64,000 nt of DNA, taken from the NCBI GenBank assembly GCA_020073145.1, contig JAIQFS010000024.1:33403-97402 (forward strand), in the 5' to 3' direction. Position 1 is the first letter of the stretch. Every line of letters starts with the position of its first letter. Below are positions 28,179-37,356 of the stretch, one piece after another. The notes under the pieces were generated by a model. It made no database searches. It was not told where the DNA came from and saw nothing but the letters and a program-made list of their open reading frames with translations. This stretch comes from Terriglobia bacterium (GTDB taxonomy: Bacteria; Acidobacteriota; Terriglobia; Bryobacterales; Bryobacteraceae). Both the position numbers and the translations under genes were made by a program.

Positions 28179-28193
28179 CTCCGCCGCCCGCTT

Positions 28194-28985
28194 TTACCGC
28201 GCGTCGCAGGGTGTCGGATTCCACCCCGCGGCATCGGCCTGTTTCTTGAAGTGGGTGCTGGTGATGAAAGGCTGAGCCAGGTACTCCGGATCCTCCACAA
28301 TGGTGGTCACAATCAGGTAGGAGTTTCCGTCGGGTTCCATCGTGCGATCCAAGTACTCCGTCACCGTGGCCTTCTCGCTATAAGGGACACCGTTCTTGCG
28401 CAGGTAACCCGCCCGCATGTGCGTGGTGACGGCCTTGAGCGAACCTCCCTGCGGGGGAGCGCCGCGGCCTCCCCGGCCGCCGCCCGCCACTTCCCATTGC
28501 GCGGCGGAATATCCCTGCCAGGTGGGTTCTCCGGAAGCTTGGGCCGTTCCGAAGTGGAAGAGGCGCGTCTGGGTGCCGGCATCGGTGTCGACGCGCAGGG
28601 TGTTTTCATCGGACCAGGTGATGTGCAAGCGGGTGGGGATGCGCATGATCCCGCCGGCGCCGTACGCCTTGCACTGATTGCCGGCCGCCTCGTCTTTAGC
28701 GGGGTCCCACTCGTTGGCGAGCTTGCGGCCTTCCTGGTTCAGGGGAACGCTGGCGACGTCGCCCTTGGGGGCTGTCACCATGCGCCACCGCCAATCTTCG
28801 GTCACCAGAGCCACCCAATAGCCCGTCAAATCGAGGGGAGCGGAGGCCTGGGGAGATCGCGGAGGACCCGGGGGCCCGCCGCGGCCGCCGCGGCCTTGGG
28901 CGTGGATGGAACCGGGCGCCGCCACCGCCAGCGCCGCCGCTACCCAGACCGCCGCGCCGTGCCTCCGTAGGAACCGACAATTCAT
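28194..28985 (-). CDS. Secreted hypothetical protein, acidobacterial type
   Basis: A 263-residue protein starting at ATG 28985 with a GGAGGGG site. It has an Arg-Arg signal peptide (MNCRFLRRHGAAVWVAAALA, AAPGSIHAQ), a Gly/Pro/Arg-rich linker, then LDLTGYWVALVTEDWRWRMV and a C-terminal region rich in beta strands. This family is widespread and unnamed in Acidobacteriota. It lies 59 bases after the DUF6152-like gene and may be cotranscribed. Confidence 0.7.
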   Translation of the reverse strand: MNCRFLRRHGAAVWVAAALAVAAPGSIHAQGRGGRGGPPGPPRSPQASAPLDLTGYWVALVTEDWRWRMVTAPKGDVASVPLNQEGRKLANEWDPAKDEAAGNQCKAYGAGGIMRIPTRLHITWSDENTLRVDTDAGTQTRLFHFGTAQASGEPTWQGYSAAQWEVAGGGRGGRGAPPQGGSLKAVTTHMRAGYLRKNGVPYSEKATVTEYLDRTMEPDGNSYLIVTTIVEDPEYLAQPFITSTHFKKQADAAGWNPTPCDAR

Positions 28986-29044
28986 CCCTGCCCCTCCACC
29001 GCCCGGAACACCGATCCCGGGCCGGGTCAAATCAAGAGAACTGG

Positions 29045-29431
29045 CTACTCGAACGTGCCGCCCCACTTCCATCCGTCGGAGGGCCGGGTGATATTGACCA
29101 TCCGCAGCCGGTGATCGTCCGGATTCCGTCCGGGATTCCCGACCACGATCACGTGGTCACCCGGCTTGAGGGTCTCGCGGGTCACGCCCTGCCGGCCGAG
29201 CTGGCCGCCAGCGCCCCATTCCACCGCCCAGCGGGTCATGGTTCCATCCGGTTCCTTGACTTCCACGTGCACGAACGAATGCGGGTTGCGATACAGAAAC
29301 TGAACCAGGTCGCCTTCGACCGTTACTTTCTTATCTTCGAAATAGGTCGCGGCAAAGGAGTGGTGGGCGTAGGCTCGAACGCCAAGGAAGGTCACCCCGG
29401 CAAAGAGCAAAACCAGTAATTTGCTTTTCAT
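29045..29431 (-). CDS. DUF6152-like secreted protein
   Basis: A 128-residue protein with a signal peptide (MKSKLLVLLFAGVTFLGVRA) and the family start AHHSFAATYFEDKKVTVEGD. LVQFLYRNPHSFVHVEV and GWKWGGTFE at the end are typical. It is a small beta-barrel-like secreted domain of unknown role. ATG 29431 has AGGAGA at seven bases. Such genes are often next to 'GKPDLSGIW'-type genes in this phylum. Confidence 0.75.
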   Translation of the reverse strand: MKSKLLVLLFAGVTFLGVRAYAHHSFAATYFEDKKVTVEGDLVQFLYRNPHSFVHVEVKEPDGTMTRWAVEWGAGGQLGRQGVTRETLKPGDHVIVVGNPGRNPDDHRLRMVNITRPSDGWKWGGTFE

Positions 29432-29616
29432 GCTGCGTTCTCCTGTGTGAAACATTATAGCCGGTTTGCCCGCCGGACCGAATGACCCTTTTGGCCCGGG
29501 TTCCAGTGCCTCCGACCCGCGAAAGGATCACGTTATGCGATCCTGCCAGCGCCCGGCTTGCAGAAACGGAACCTATAAGAACAGAATCCTGACGGACGCC
29601 CGCGGCGGCTTGGGGG

Positions 29617-30555
29617 CTATCTCGTGCCCTGCCGACGGTACACCGCGGGAGACAGCCCCACCAGGCGGACAAACCAGTTCGAAAGATGGCTCTGCGACGA
29701 AAACCCCGCGGCCAGCGCGACCTCCACGATCGGCGTATCCGTGTTGCGCAGCAATTCCTTGGCACGTTCCAGGCGGCGCGCCAGCACGTATTGGTGCGGG
29801 GATCGCCCGGTAGCGGTTTTGAAGGCCCGCGCCAGGTAGAGGGGACTGACCTCTACTTCGGCCGCCATGGCCTCCAAACTGAGATCGCCCTCCAGGTGTT
29901 CCTCGATGTACGCCGCCAGCCGGCGCACTCGCCAGCCCGCGATACCGTCCGGCGCGGCCAGCCGGAGCGGCCGCGAGCGCGCGGAATGAAAACGGGCCAG
30001 ATGGACGGCGATCATTTGCGCCAGCGTGTCGATGTACAGTCCGTCCTCCGCGGTCCCGTCCCCCAAGGCCGCATGAATGGCGACCGCCAGTTGCTCCAGC
30101 AGCGGGTCCGCGATCGCGAATCGCGGCGTCATCTCCGCCGCCGCCGGATCGCAGCCGTACATTTCGCCACAAACGGATTCAAAGATGGACTGCCGCAGAT
30201 AGATCTGCAGAATTTCCGGGTGGCCGTTATGCCGCCACTGAGCAACCGCATTACCGGGAGTCAGGCAAATCCGGCGGGGCCCGATGAGCGTCTTCTCCGG
30301 CCGCGCCCCCGCCAGTTTCCGCGTCACTTCCGTGGGTCGTGTCAAATGATAGATCAGCGACGGATGGCGGATGGCCGATTCGGTGGCGTGAAAGGGAGCT
30401 TCTTCCAGCACAGCGGCATACAGCGAGCGCCAGCCGGCTTCCGGACTGTGCGCGATCACCCGGTTGCCGGGCCGCAGCGCCCGCCCATGAGTCTCCCGGA
30501 CGGTGAAGATGGGAAGATCCGCGGCGCTCATAACCCCCTTAAAGACTCGGGCCAT
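29617..30555 (-). CDS. AraC-family transcriptional regulator
   Basis: About 312 residues. The N-terminal 200 residues form a sensor domain (ICLTPGNAVAQWRHNGHPEI). The C-terminus holds the two helix-turn-helix units of AraC: RLAAYIEEHLEGDLSLEAMA, EVEVSPLYLARAFKTATGRS and VEVALAAGFSSQSHLSNWFV. Targets are unknown. ATG 30555 lacks a ribosome-binding site; ATG 30531 has GGGGG but only two to three bases away, so the start is uncertain. It faces away from cdaA. Confidence 0.82.
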   Translation of the reverse strand: MARVFKGVMSAADLPIFTVRETHGRALRPGNRVIAHSPEAGWRSLYAAVLEEAPFHATESAIRHPSLIYHLTRPTEVTRKLAGARPEKTLIGPRRICLTPGNAVAQWRHNGHPEILQIYLRQSIFESVCGEMYGCDPAAAEMTPRFAIADPLLEQLAVAIHAALGDGTAEDGLYIDTLAQMIAVHLARFHSARSRPLRLAAPDGIAGWRVRRLAAYIEEHLEGDLSLEAMAAEVEVSPLYLARAFKTATGRSPHQYVLARRLERAKELLRNTDTPIVEVALAAGFSSQSHLSNWFVRLVGLSPAVYRRQGTR

Positions 30556-30657
30556 TATACGCCCGCGATGGGTTGGCCTGGGGCAGGCGATTCGAGCCTG
30601 GCCCCCGCCCTCGACGGATGGAGCCTCGACTCTTCGCGGCGCGGTTGTTAACCGAGG

Positions 30658-30686
30658 TTCACACGACACCGGCGACGCCCTACGAT
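30658..30686 (+). promoter_or_regulatory. Likely promoter of cdaA-cdaR-glmM
   Basis: TTCACA (30658-30663) and TACGAT (30681-30686) are separated by 17 bases. The start of transcription would fall near 30,693, about 14 bases before the cdaA ATG. The -35 matches five of six consensus bases and the -10 four of six. Confidence 0.45.
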
Positions 30687-30706
30687 AAGATGGGCTTAGA
30701 CTGGCA

Positions 30707-31585
30707 ATGTTGCACCTCTCGCGTATGTGGCCGGCCGCGCCGATTCTGACCGTCACGGGCATCATCGATATCCTGGCGGTGGCGTTCGTGGTGTATCAGG
30801 CGCTGATGGTGGTGCGCGGGACCCGGGCCGGGCACATTCTGATCGGTATTCTGGTGATGGTGGGCCTCTACGCCGTGGCGGTCTGGACCGGCCTGGAGGC
30901 GTTGCGCTCGCTGCTCTCGTTCATCGTTCCGTATCTCGGACTCGCCATTATCGTTTTGTTTCAATCCGAAATCCGCCGCACTCTGGCGCGCCTGGGCCGC
31001 CAGAGCTGGGCGAGCGCGGGCTTCGGCGCCGCCGAATCGATCCACGAGATCGTCCTGGCGGCGGAGCAATTGTCGGAGCAGAAGGTCGGCGGCTTAATCG
31101 TGCTGGAGCGCGATATCGGGTTGCGCACGTTCGTGGAAAGCGGGGTGCCGCTGGATGCCCGCATTTCACGGGACCTGTTGATTTCCATCTTTCAGCCCGG
31201 TCTTCCGCTGCACGATGGGGCGGTGATCGCGCAGAAGGACCGCATCGCAGCGGCCGCCTGCTTCCTTCCGCTCACCACGAATCCAGCGTTGTCACGGCAT
31301 TTTGGCACGCGGCACCGCGCCGCGATCGGCATCACCGAAGAGACGGACTGCCTGGCGGTGGTCATCTCCGAAGAGACCGGTCGCATTTCCGTGGCCGCTT
31401 TCGGCGAGTTGACCTCCGGCCTCTCCCTACGCGATCTCACCGAGCGCATCAACCAGCATTTCGCCGTCAAGCGGTCGCAACCCGAACCGCCGCCGGCGGA
31501 TCACGGGCCCGACGCGGCCGCCCCGACGGCCGAGAATTCACTTTCCGCCGAACATCGGCCCGTGGAACGGGTGAATCAGCCATGA
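30707..31585 (+). CDS. cdaA: CdaA diadenylate cyclase
   Basis: A 292-residue membrane-bound diadenylate cyclase that makes c-di-AMP from two ATP. Three membrane helices span residues about 12-85 (GIIDILAVAFVVYQALMVV). The DAC domain carries DGA at residues 170-172 (LHDGAVI) and RHR at 202-204 (GTRHRAAIG). The C-terminal 40 residues are a Pro/Ala-rich tail. The order cdaA-cdaR-glmM is the classical one for this housekeeping operon. Confidence 0.93.
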   Translation: MLHLSRMWPAAPILTVTGIIDILAVAFVVYQALMVVRGTRAGHILIGILVMVGLYAVAVWTGLEALRSLLSFIVPYLGLAIIVLFQSEIRRTLARLGRQSWASAGFGAAESIHEIVLAAEQLSEQKVGGLIVLERDIGLRTFVESGVPLDARISRDLLISIFQPGLPLHDGAVIAQKDRIAAAACFLPLTTNPALSRHFGTRHRAAIGITEETDCLAVVISEETGRISVAAFGELTSGLSLRDLTERINQHFAVKRSQPEPPPADHGPDAAAPTAENSLSAEHRPVERVNQP

Positions 31586-32250
31586 GCATCCTGAAGTGGG
31601 GGTGGGGGCTGGTGGTTCACAACTTCTGGTGGAGGGTCTTGGCGCTGGCCTTGGCCATCACCATCTGGGCCATGGTGGCGAGCGAGCCGGAACTGTCCAT
31701 GTTCGCAACGGTCCCGCTGGAATACCGGAATCTACCCGACGATATCGAGATGAGCTCGCCGGCGTCCGAAACCGTAACGCTGGAACTGCGCGGTCCCTCC
31801 GCGGAGCTGCGGGGGCTAGGCGACAGCCGGTCTCCCGCCGTGGTGCTGGATATGGCCGATGCCACTCCGGGCGTGCGCACCTACAGCATCGAGGATCAGA
31901 GTGTCCGGCTGGCGCGGGGGGTCCGCCTGGTCCGCGCTATTCCTTCCGAAGTGCGTTTCGATTTCGACCGCCGCCTGACCCGCACCATTCCCGTCAAAGT
32001 ACGTTTCACCGACGCGCCGGCCGGGTACAAGGTGACTGATTATTCCGTGGCGCCGGACCAGATGACGATCGCCGGCCCCAGCCGCCACGTGGAGCGAGTC
32101 GTTTCCGCCTTGACGGACCCGGTCGCTGTTTCTTCTGTCGCCGGTACTTCCGTCTTTCGCGTCAGCGCCTTCTTGGACGATGCGTATGTCCGCTTCCAGT
32201 CTTCGCCCGATGTGGTGGTGACCGTCACCGTGAAAAAGAATCTGCGCTAG
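31582..32250 (+). CDS. cdaR: CdaR, YbbR-domain regulator of CdaA
   Basis: A 222-residue protein with one N-terminal membrane helix (NFWWRVLALALAITIWAMVA) and extracytoplasmic YbbR repeats, for example VPLEYRNLPDDIEMSSPASE and IPVKVRFTDAPAGYKVTDYS. It modulates CdaA activity in other bacteria. The start overlaps the cdaA stop (ATGA), indicating coupled translation. Confidence 0.88.
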   Translation: MSILKWGWGLVVHNFWWRVLALALAITIWAMVASEPELSMFATVPLEYRNLPDDIEMSSPASETVTLELRGPSAELRGLGDSRSPAVVLDMADATPGVRTYSIEDQSVRLARGVRLVRAIPSEVRFDFDRRLTRTIPVKVRFTDAPAGYKVTDYSVAPDQMTIAGPSRHVERVVSALTDPVAVSSVAGTSVFRVSAFLDDAYVRFQSSPDVVVTVTVKKNLR

Positions 32251-32274
32251 CGCATACAGGGATGCGGAGGCTTC

Positions 32275-33615
32275 GTGGGTAAAGAGCTGTTCGGAACAGA
32301 CGGGATTCGCGGCGTGGCCGGGGAGTATCCACTCGACCCTCAGACGATCTACGCCTTCGGAGTGGCTTTGGGGGATGACGCGACGGCGGCCCAGGCAAAT
32401 CCGGAAATCCTGATTGGCGCCGATACCCGCGAATCCGGCGCCGGGATCGCCGAACTGGTGGCCGGCGGCATTCGGAGCCGCGGAGCGCGCGTGCGCTACG
32501 CCGGTGTGATCACCACTCCGGGGGTGGCCTACCTGACCCGCACCGGCCCGTTCCTGGCTGGGGTCATGATTTCGGCCTCGCACAATCCCTACCAGGACAA
32601 CGGCATCAAGGTGTTCGGCCACAGCGGCTTCAAACTGCCGGACGCGGAAGAACACGCCATCGAGCAGGAAATTTTCCGGCTGCGCGAGGACGGGATAGCA
32701 CCGTCTCCCGCCAGCCTTCCCATTGACGAGGGCCTGGACCGGCAGTATCTGGAGTACCTGGCGTCCACGGTCCCGGCGAGCCTGGACGGGATGCGGCTAG
32801 TCATCGACTGCGGCAACGGCGCGGCCTACCGGCTGGCTCCCGAGCTGTTGCGCCGTCTGGGCGCCCGCGTGACCGTGATGTGCGCCGAACCCAATGGGCG
32901 CAACATCAACCTCAACTGCGGCGCGCTCCATATGGAAGGTCTGCGGGATGCAGTGGTGGCCCACAGCGCCGACGCCGGGGTGGCCTTCGACGGCGACGCC
33001 GATCGCGCCATCTTTGTTGCCAGGAGCGGCAAAATCGTGGACGGCGACGCGGTGTTGCTAGCCGCGAGCCGGGCGCTCAAGACCGCCGGGCGTCTCACCG
33101 GCGATACGGTGGTGGCCACGGTCATGTCCAACCTCGGCCTGGAAAAAGCCCTGGAGCGGGCGGGCATCCGCATGGTGCGCACGCCGGTCGGCGACAAGTA
33201 CGTGCTCGAGGAAATGGTGCGGCTGAATGCGGCCATCGGCGGAGAACAGTCCGGGCACGTGATCTTCCGGCAGTATGCCACCACCGGCGATGGGCTGCTC
33301 ACGGCGCTGCGGGTTTTCGAGATCGCCCGGCAGGCGGGGACCGGTCTCGACGAGTTGACCGCCGATCTGCAGGTCTATCCCCAGAAGCTAGTCAACGTTC
33401 GGGTCCGCGAAAAGAAGGCCCTCACGGACGTCCCCGCGGTGGCCCGGGAAATCCAGCGCGTGGAACAAGAACTGGCCGGCGCAGGCCGCGTGCTGGTGCG
33501 GTTCTCCGGAACCGAGCCGCTGGCGCGCGTCATGGTGGAAGGGCCGGATCTGGCGGGAGTGGAGAACTACACCGCGCGGATTGCCGACGCCATCCGCCGC
33601 GAAATGGGCTCATAG
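32275..33615 (+). CDS. glmM: Phosphoglucosamine mutase GlmM
   Basis: A 446-residue enzyme that converts glucosamine-6-phosphate to glucosamine-1-phosphate for peptidoglycan and LPS precursors. GTG start at 32275 with a GGAGG site. MGKELFGTDGIRGVAG is the family start. The phosphoserine is S102 in ISASHNPYQDNG. The metal loop is VAFDGDADRAIFV, the sugar-binding loop GGEQSGHVIF, and the phosphate-binding loop RFSGTEPLARVM. Confidence 0.95.
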   Translation: MGKELFGTDGIRGVAGEYPLDPQTIYAFGVALGDDATAAQANPEILIGADTRESGAGIAELVAGGIRSRGARVRYAGVITTPGVAYLTRTGPFLAGVMISASHNPYQDNGIKVFGHSGFKLPDAEEHAIEQEIFRLREDGIAPSPASLPIDEGLDRQYLEYLASTVPASLDGMRLVIDCGNGAAYRLAPELLRRLGARVTVMCAEPNGRNINLNCGALHMEGLRDAVVAHSADAGVAFDGDADRAIFVARSGKIVDGDAVLLAASRALKTAGRLTGDTVVATVMSNLGLEKALERAGIRMVRTPVGDKYVLEEMVRLNAAIGGEQSGHVIFRQYATTGDGLLTALRVFEIARQAGTGLDELTADLQVYPQKLVNVRVREKKALTDVPAVAREIQRVEQELAGAGRVLVRFSGTEPLARVMVEGPDLAGVENYTARIADAIRREMGS

Positions 33616-33689
33616 GCGTGGGGCCGGCGATTCGTCTGCCCGGGCAATCCAGTTTCTGCTGAAATCGGGCACCCGGGCGTGCTTCCCGC

Positions 33690-34937
33690 CTACCCGCGCT
33701 TCAGCACCAACGCCGAATTCTTGCTGCCGAAGGCGATGCAGTTGGCCACGGCGTGCTCGATCTGGAGGCGGCGGCCCGGGCACGGCACGTAGTCCAGGTC
33801 GCACTCCGGGTCGGGTTCTTCCACATTGATGGTGGGCGGCACCACGCAATCCCGCATGGCCAGCAGCGTGGCGGCCACGCCCGCGGCCCCGCACGCGCCC
33901 TGCGGGTGACCGATCAGGCTCTTCAACGACGACCCCGCCAGGCGGTACGCGTGCCCGTTGAACGCCAACTTCACGGCGCGCGTTTCAATGCGATCGTTCA
34001 GCTCCGTCGACGTGCCATGGTAGTTGATGTACTGAATCTCCTCGGGCGGCACCCCGGCCTCGTCGAGCGCCATCCCGATGGCCCGGGCCGGTTCCTCGCC
34101 GCATTCCTCCAGGCGCACTCGGTGAAAGGCTTCGCAGGTCGAACCGTAGCCGGCGATTTCGCCGTAGATCCGCGCGCCGCGCGCCTTCGCCCGCTCTCTC
34201 TCTTCCACCACGAAGAACCAGGCGCCTTCGGCCAGGACGAAGCCATCGCGGTCCCGCGAGAACGGCCGCGAGGCGCGCTCGGGCTCGTGGTTCCATCGCG
34301 TGCTCATGATGCGCATCAGCTGAAAGCCGCGGAGGATGAGCGGGGCGATCGGCGAATCCACGCCCCCCACGACCATGGTGTCCAAGACGCCGGCTTGAAT
34401 ATTGCGGAAGGCATAACCCAGCGCATCGGTCGACGACGTGCAGCCGGTCGATACGATGTGGCTCAACCCGCGGAATCCGAAGCGCATGGACACCTCGCTC
34501 GCCAGGGTCCCGATGGTGCTGGTGGGAATGGTGTACACGCTGCACTGCTTCAGGTGGCCGGTGTAGAAGAGGCGATACTGTTCCTCGGTAAAGTCCTGGC
34601 TGCCGCCGCCGGAGCCCACGATCACGCCGATGCCGCGCAGTTGTTCCCGGCTCATCGAAGCCGCGTCCAGTCCGGCGTCCTCCAGCGCTTCGCCCACGCT
34701 GGCCACCGCCATGGGCACAGCGCGCGAAACATGCGGCCGGTCCTTGGCATTGACGTAGCGGGTTTCGTCGAACTCTTCGGGCACTTCGCCCGCCACCTGC
34801 ACTACGAATGTCGAAGGATCGAACCGCCGGATCCGCCGCACCCCACTGCGGCCGTTCTTCGTGGCCTCCCAAAACTGCTCCCGTCCGATGCCGTTCGGAC
34901 TCACCGCTCCGATTCCTGTGATTACCGCACGCCGCAT
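33690..34937 (-). CDS. Beta-ketoacyl-ACP synthase, FabF-like
   Basis: A 415-residue thiolase-fold condensing enzyme. The catalytic Cys is C166 in STGCTSSTDALGYAF, and the two His lie in INYHGTSTELND and KSLIGHPQGACGAAG. The remaining motifs (MRRAVITGIGAVSPNG, SRPFSRDRDGFVLAEGA) are typical of FabF-type KAS II. It is away from other fab genes, so it may serve fatty-acid elongation or a specialised lipid or polyketide pathway. Confidence 0.9.
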   Translation of the reverse strand: MRRAVITGIGAVSPNGIGREQFWEATKNGRSGVRRIRRFDPSTFVVQVAGEVPEEFDETRYVNAKDRPHVSRAVPMAVASVGEALEDAGLDAASMSREQLRGIGVIVGSGGGSQDFTEEQYRLFYTGHLKQCSVYTIPTSTIGTLASEVSMRFGFRGLSHIVSTGCTSSTDALGYAFRNIQAGVLDTMVVGGVDSPIAPLILRGFQLMRIMSTRWNHEPERASRPFSRDRDGFVLAEGAWFFVVEERERAKARGARIYGEIAGYGSTCEAFHRVRLEECGEEPARAIGMALDEAGVPPEEIQYINYHGTSTELNDRIETRAVKLAFNGHAYRLAGSSLKSLIGHPQGACGAAGVAATLLAMRDCVVPPTINVEEPDPECDLDYVPCPGRRLQIEHAVANCIAFGSKNSALVLKRG

Positions 34938-34984
34938 GAGGAAGCTTTTGCCTTTCGTCTCCTAGTCAGTATAGGCTGAAAGCT

Positions 34985-35533
34985 ATGGCAGTTGCCCGGG
35001 AGAATCGCGCCACCAGTCCGTTCAGCGCATTATTGGCGGGCCTGCAAGCCGGCATGATCGGTGTTCTCTGGATGCTGGCGTGGCTGGGAGTCAGCGCCGC
35101 GTGGCAGCGGAGCAGCTTCTGGGCCCCCGAAAACCTGCTCGCCAGCACCTTCTACGGGGGCGAGGCGATCCACAGCGGGTTTTCGACCACTACCGTCTCC
35201 GGCTGGGCGCTGTATCTTCTGCTGTACAGCGCGCTCGGGGGGATTTGGGCCGCGGCGGTGCAGGGGAAACTTCCCCGGATCCGGCTGGCCCTGGTCAGCA
35301 TCGTGCTGGCCGTGGGCTGGTACTACCTCTTCTTTCAAGTGATCTGCCGGACCCTCAGCCCGCTCGTCACCCTGTTGCACGTCGTTCGGCCCACGATCCT
35401 CGGGCATGTGATTTATGGGGCACTGGTGGCGCGCTTTCCGCGATACCTCCCCGGTGTCGCTTCGGAGGAGGAGTTGCCGGCGGCGGTGGAAAGCGTGGCG
35501 GATCCGGAACCCGCCAATCGCCCGGACGCTTAG
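34985..35533 (+). CDS. Hypothetical membrane protein
   Basis: A 182-residue protein with four hydrophobic segments, at about residues 17-42, 74-94, 100-120 and 126-148. Between the first and second is a loop with WAPENLLASTFYGG. The C-terminal 30 residues are acidic. I do not recognise the family. Its stop overlaps the rpsA stop on the other strand. Confidence 0.7.
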   Translation: MAVARENRATSPFSALLAGLQAGMIGVLWMLAWLGVSAAWQRSSFWAPENLLASTFYGGEAIHSGFSTTTVSGWALYLLLYSALGGIWAAAVQGKLPRIRLALVSIVLAVGWYYLFFQVICRTLSPLVTLLHVVRPTILGHVIYGALVARFPRYLPGVASEEELPAAVESVADPEPANRPDA

Positions 35534-37239
35534 GACAGTTCGACTTCGATTTTCTTTGCCGCTGCGTCCAGCTTTGCGATGCGGAAACTGCGGATTTGTC
35601 CGGCCCGTGCCGGCTCCCTCCGGGCGCCGAGACCCTGTCCGCCCTTCCACTTCGCCTGCAGCATCGAGGTCAGCGACGATAAATCCGCTTTGGATGCGGC
35701 CGAGGCGGCCTCTTCCGCGGCGGCTTCCCCGCTCAACCGGCATGCCGCCTGAATCCCCTCGCCCAGTTCCACGCGCGCACGCCCGCCGGATAGTTCCATC
35801 AAACGGCCAGTGACCACGTCGCCTTCTTTATGTTCCGCGATGTACTCGTCAATGCTCGTGGGCACCAGTTGCTTCATGCCCAGGCGCAGCCGGCGCTTTT
35901 CGGTGTCGACTTCCAGCACCTGCGCTTTGACCACCTGCCCCAGTTTCAACGCGTCCTGCGGGTGATTGATGCGTTTCTCGGCGCTGATGTCGCCGACGTG
36001 GATCATGCCTTCGACGCCCTCGCCAAGCTGGACGAACGCGCCGAATTTGGTGAGGCTGGTCACCGGAGCTTCCACTGCCGATCCCACCGGGTATTTCTGC
36101 GCCACTTCCGCCCAGGGGTCGCCTAAGGCCTGCTTCAACCCCAGCGAGATCCGTCGGTCGGCCTGATTCACGCCGAGAATGACCACCTCAACCGTCTCGC
36201 CCGGCTTCACCACGTCGGAGGCTCTCTTCAGTTTTTTCGACCAGGACAGCTCCGAGATGTGAATCAAACCTTCGATGCCCTTTTCCAGCTCGACGAAGGC
36301 CCCGAACTCGGTGACCCGCGTCACGGTCCCGTGCACCCGTTCGCCAGTCTTATATTTTTCGCCGGCCTGCTCCCAGGGGTGTGGCAGAAGCTGTTTCAGG
36401 CCGAGAGAGATCCGGCGTTTGGCGGGATCTACCTTCAGCACCCGGGCTTCGATCTGCTGGCCGGCCGTCAACACATCGGCAGCCTTGGCCACGCGGCCCC
36501 ACGAAATATCGGCCACGTGCAGCAGCGCATCCACGCCGCCAATGTCCACGAAGGCGCCGAATTCGGTCAGAGTGCGCACCGTGCCGGTGACGGTTTCTCC
36601 TTCTTTGATCTCGGTGTAGCGGCGTTCCTTGGTGGCCCGTTCCTCTTCTTCGAGAACCGCCCGCCGGTCCACCACCACGTCCTCATCCGCCACGTCCACC
36701 TTGATGATGCGGCAGCGGATTTCCTGGCCGATCAATTTCTCCATCTCGGCGGCGTCTTTGGCCCCGCTGCGCGAGGCCGGCATGAAGGCGCGCACGCCCA
36801 CATCGACGCTGACCCCGCCCTTTACTACCGCTGTCACCACGCCCGCGATCGCGGTTTTGTCGGCAAATGCCTTTTCCAGCGCCGACCAGTCCTTGGGCCG
36901 CTGGACCTTCAGGCGCGACAGCTCGTAGTAACCCTCCGGATCCCGGCCCTTGACCGACACCGCGACTTGGTCGCCGGCTTTGACCGCTTCGCCGGCCTTC
37001 TGGAACTCGGCCAGGGGCAAGATCCCTTCCGTCTTGAACCCGATGTCGACAAATACCGACTCGCCCGACACCGCGATGACGGTGCCCTCCAGGCCTTGGG
37101 CGCCGCGATCCGGTTTGTGCGAATGCGACTGTTCGTATTGCGAAAGGATGTCTCCGAAGGACTCGGCGGACTCGGTAGGGTTTACAGTGGATTGGGACCC
37201 GGCGGGCCGGTCCTGATCCAGCGCGCTTGGATTGGACAT
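35530..37239 (-). CDS. rpsA: 30S ribosomal protein S1
   Basis: A 569-residue protein with six S1 repeats. Examples are GTVIAVSGESVFVDIGFKTE, GTVRTLTEFGAFVDIGGVDA, GTVTRVTEFGAFVELEKGIE and SLTKFGAFVQLGEGVEGMIH. S1 binds mRNA on the 30S subunit. The frame is open far upstream, but ATG 37239 (MSNPSALDQ) has AAGG about seven bases upstream; ATG 37260 has none. The C-terminal 60 residues after the sixth repeat are basic. The prophage begins immediately upstream. Confidence 0.93.
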   Translation of the reverse strand: MSNPSALDQDRPAGSQSTVNPTESAESFGDILSQYEQSHSHKPDRGAQGLEGTVIAVSGESVFVDIGFKTEGILPLAEFQKAGEAVKAGDQVAVSVKGRDPEGYYELSRLKVQRPKDWSALEKAFADKTAIAGVVTAVVKGGVSVDVGVRAFMPASRSGAKDAAEMEKLIGQEIRCRIIKVDVADEDVVVDRRAVLEEEERATKERRYTEIKEGETVTGTVRTLTEFGAFVDIGGVDALLHVADISWGRVAKAADVLTAGQQIEARVLKVDPAKRRISLGLKQLLPHPWEQAGEKYKTGERVHGTVTRVTEFGAFVELEKGIEGLIHISELSWSKKLKRASDVVKPGETVEVVILGVNQADRRISLGLKQALGDPWAEVAQKYPVGSAVEAPVTSLTKFGAFVQLGEGVEGMIHVGDISAEKRINHPQDALKLGQVVKAQVLEVDTEKRRLRLGMKQLVPTSIDEYIAEHKEGDVVTGRLMELSGGRARVELGEGIQAACRLSGEAAAEEAASAASKADLSSLTSMLQAKWKGGQGLGARREPARAGQIRSFRIAKLDAAAKKIEVELS

Positions 37240-37356
37240 GAAGACCTTGTGTCCTTTCATTGTGGCATAATCCCGACGTCTGGTACCAAAACGCGCCCCC
37301 GTACGGGATCTGCCTGATTTTTGGCTCCCTGCCCGGCTGCTACCCTCGGCGGCATC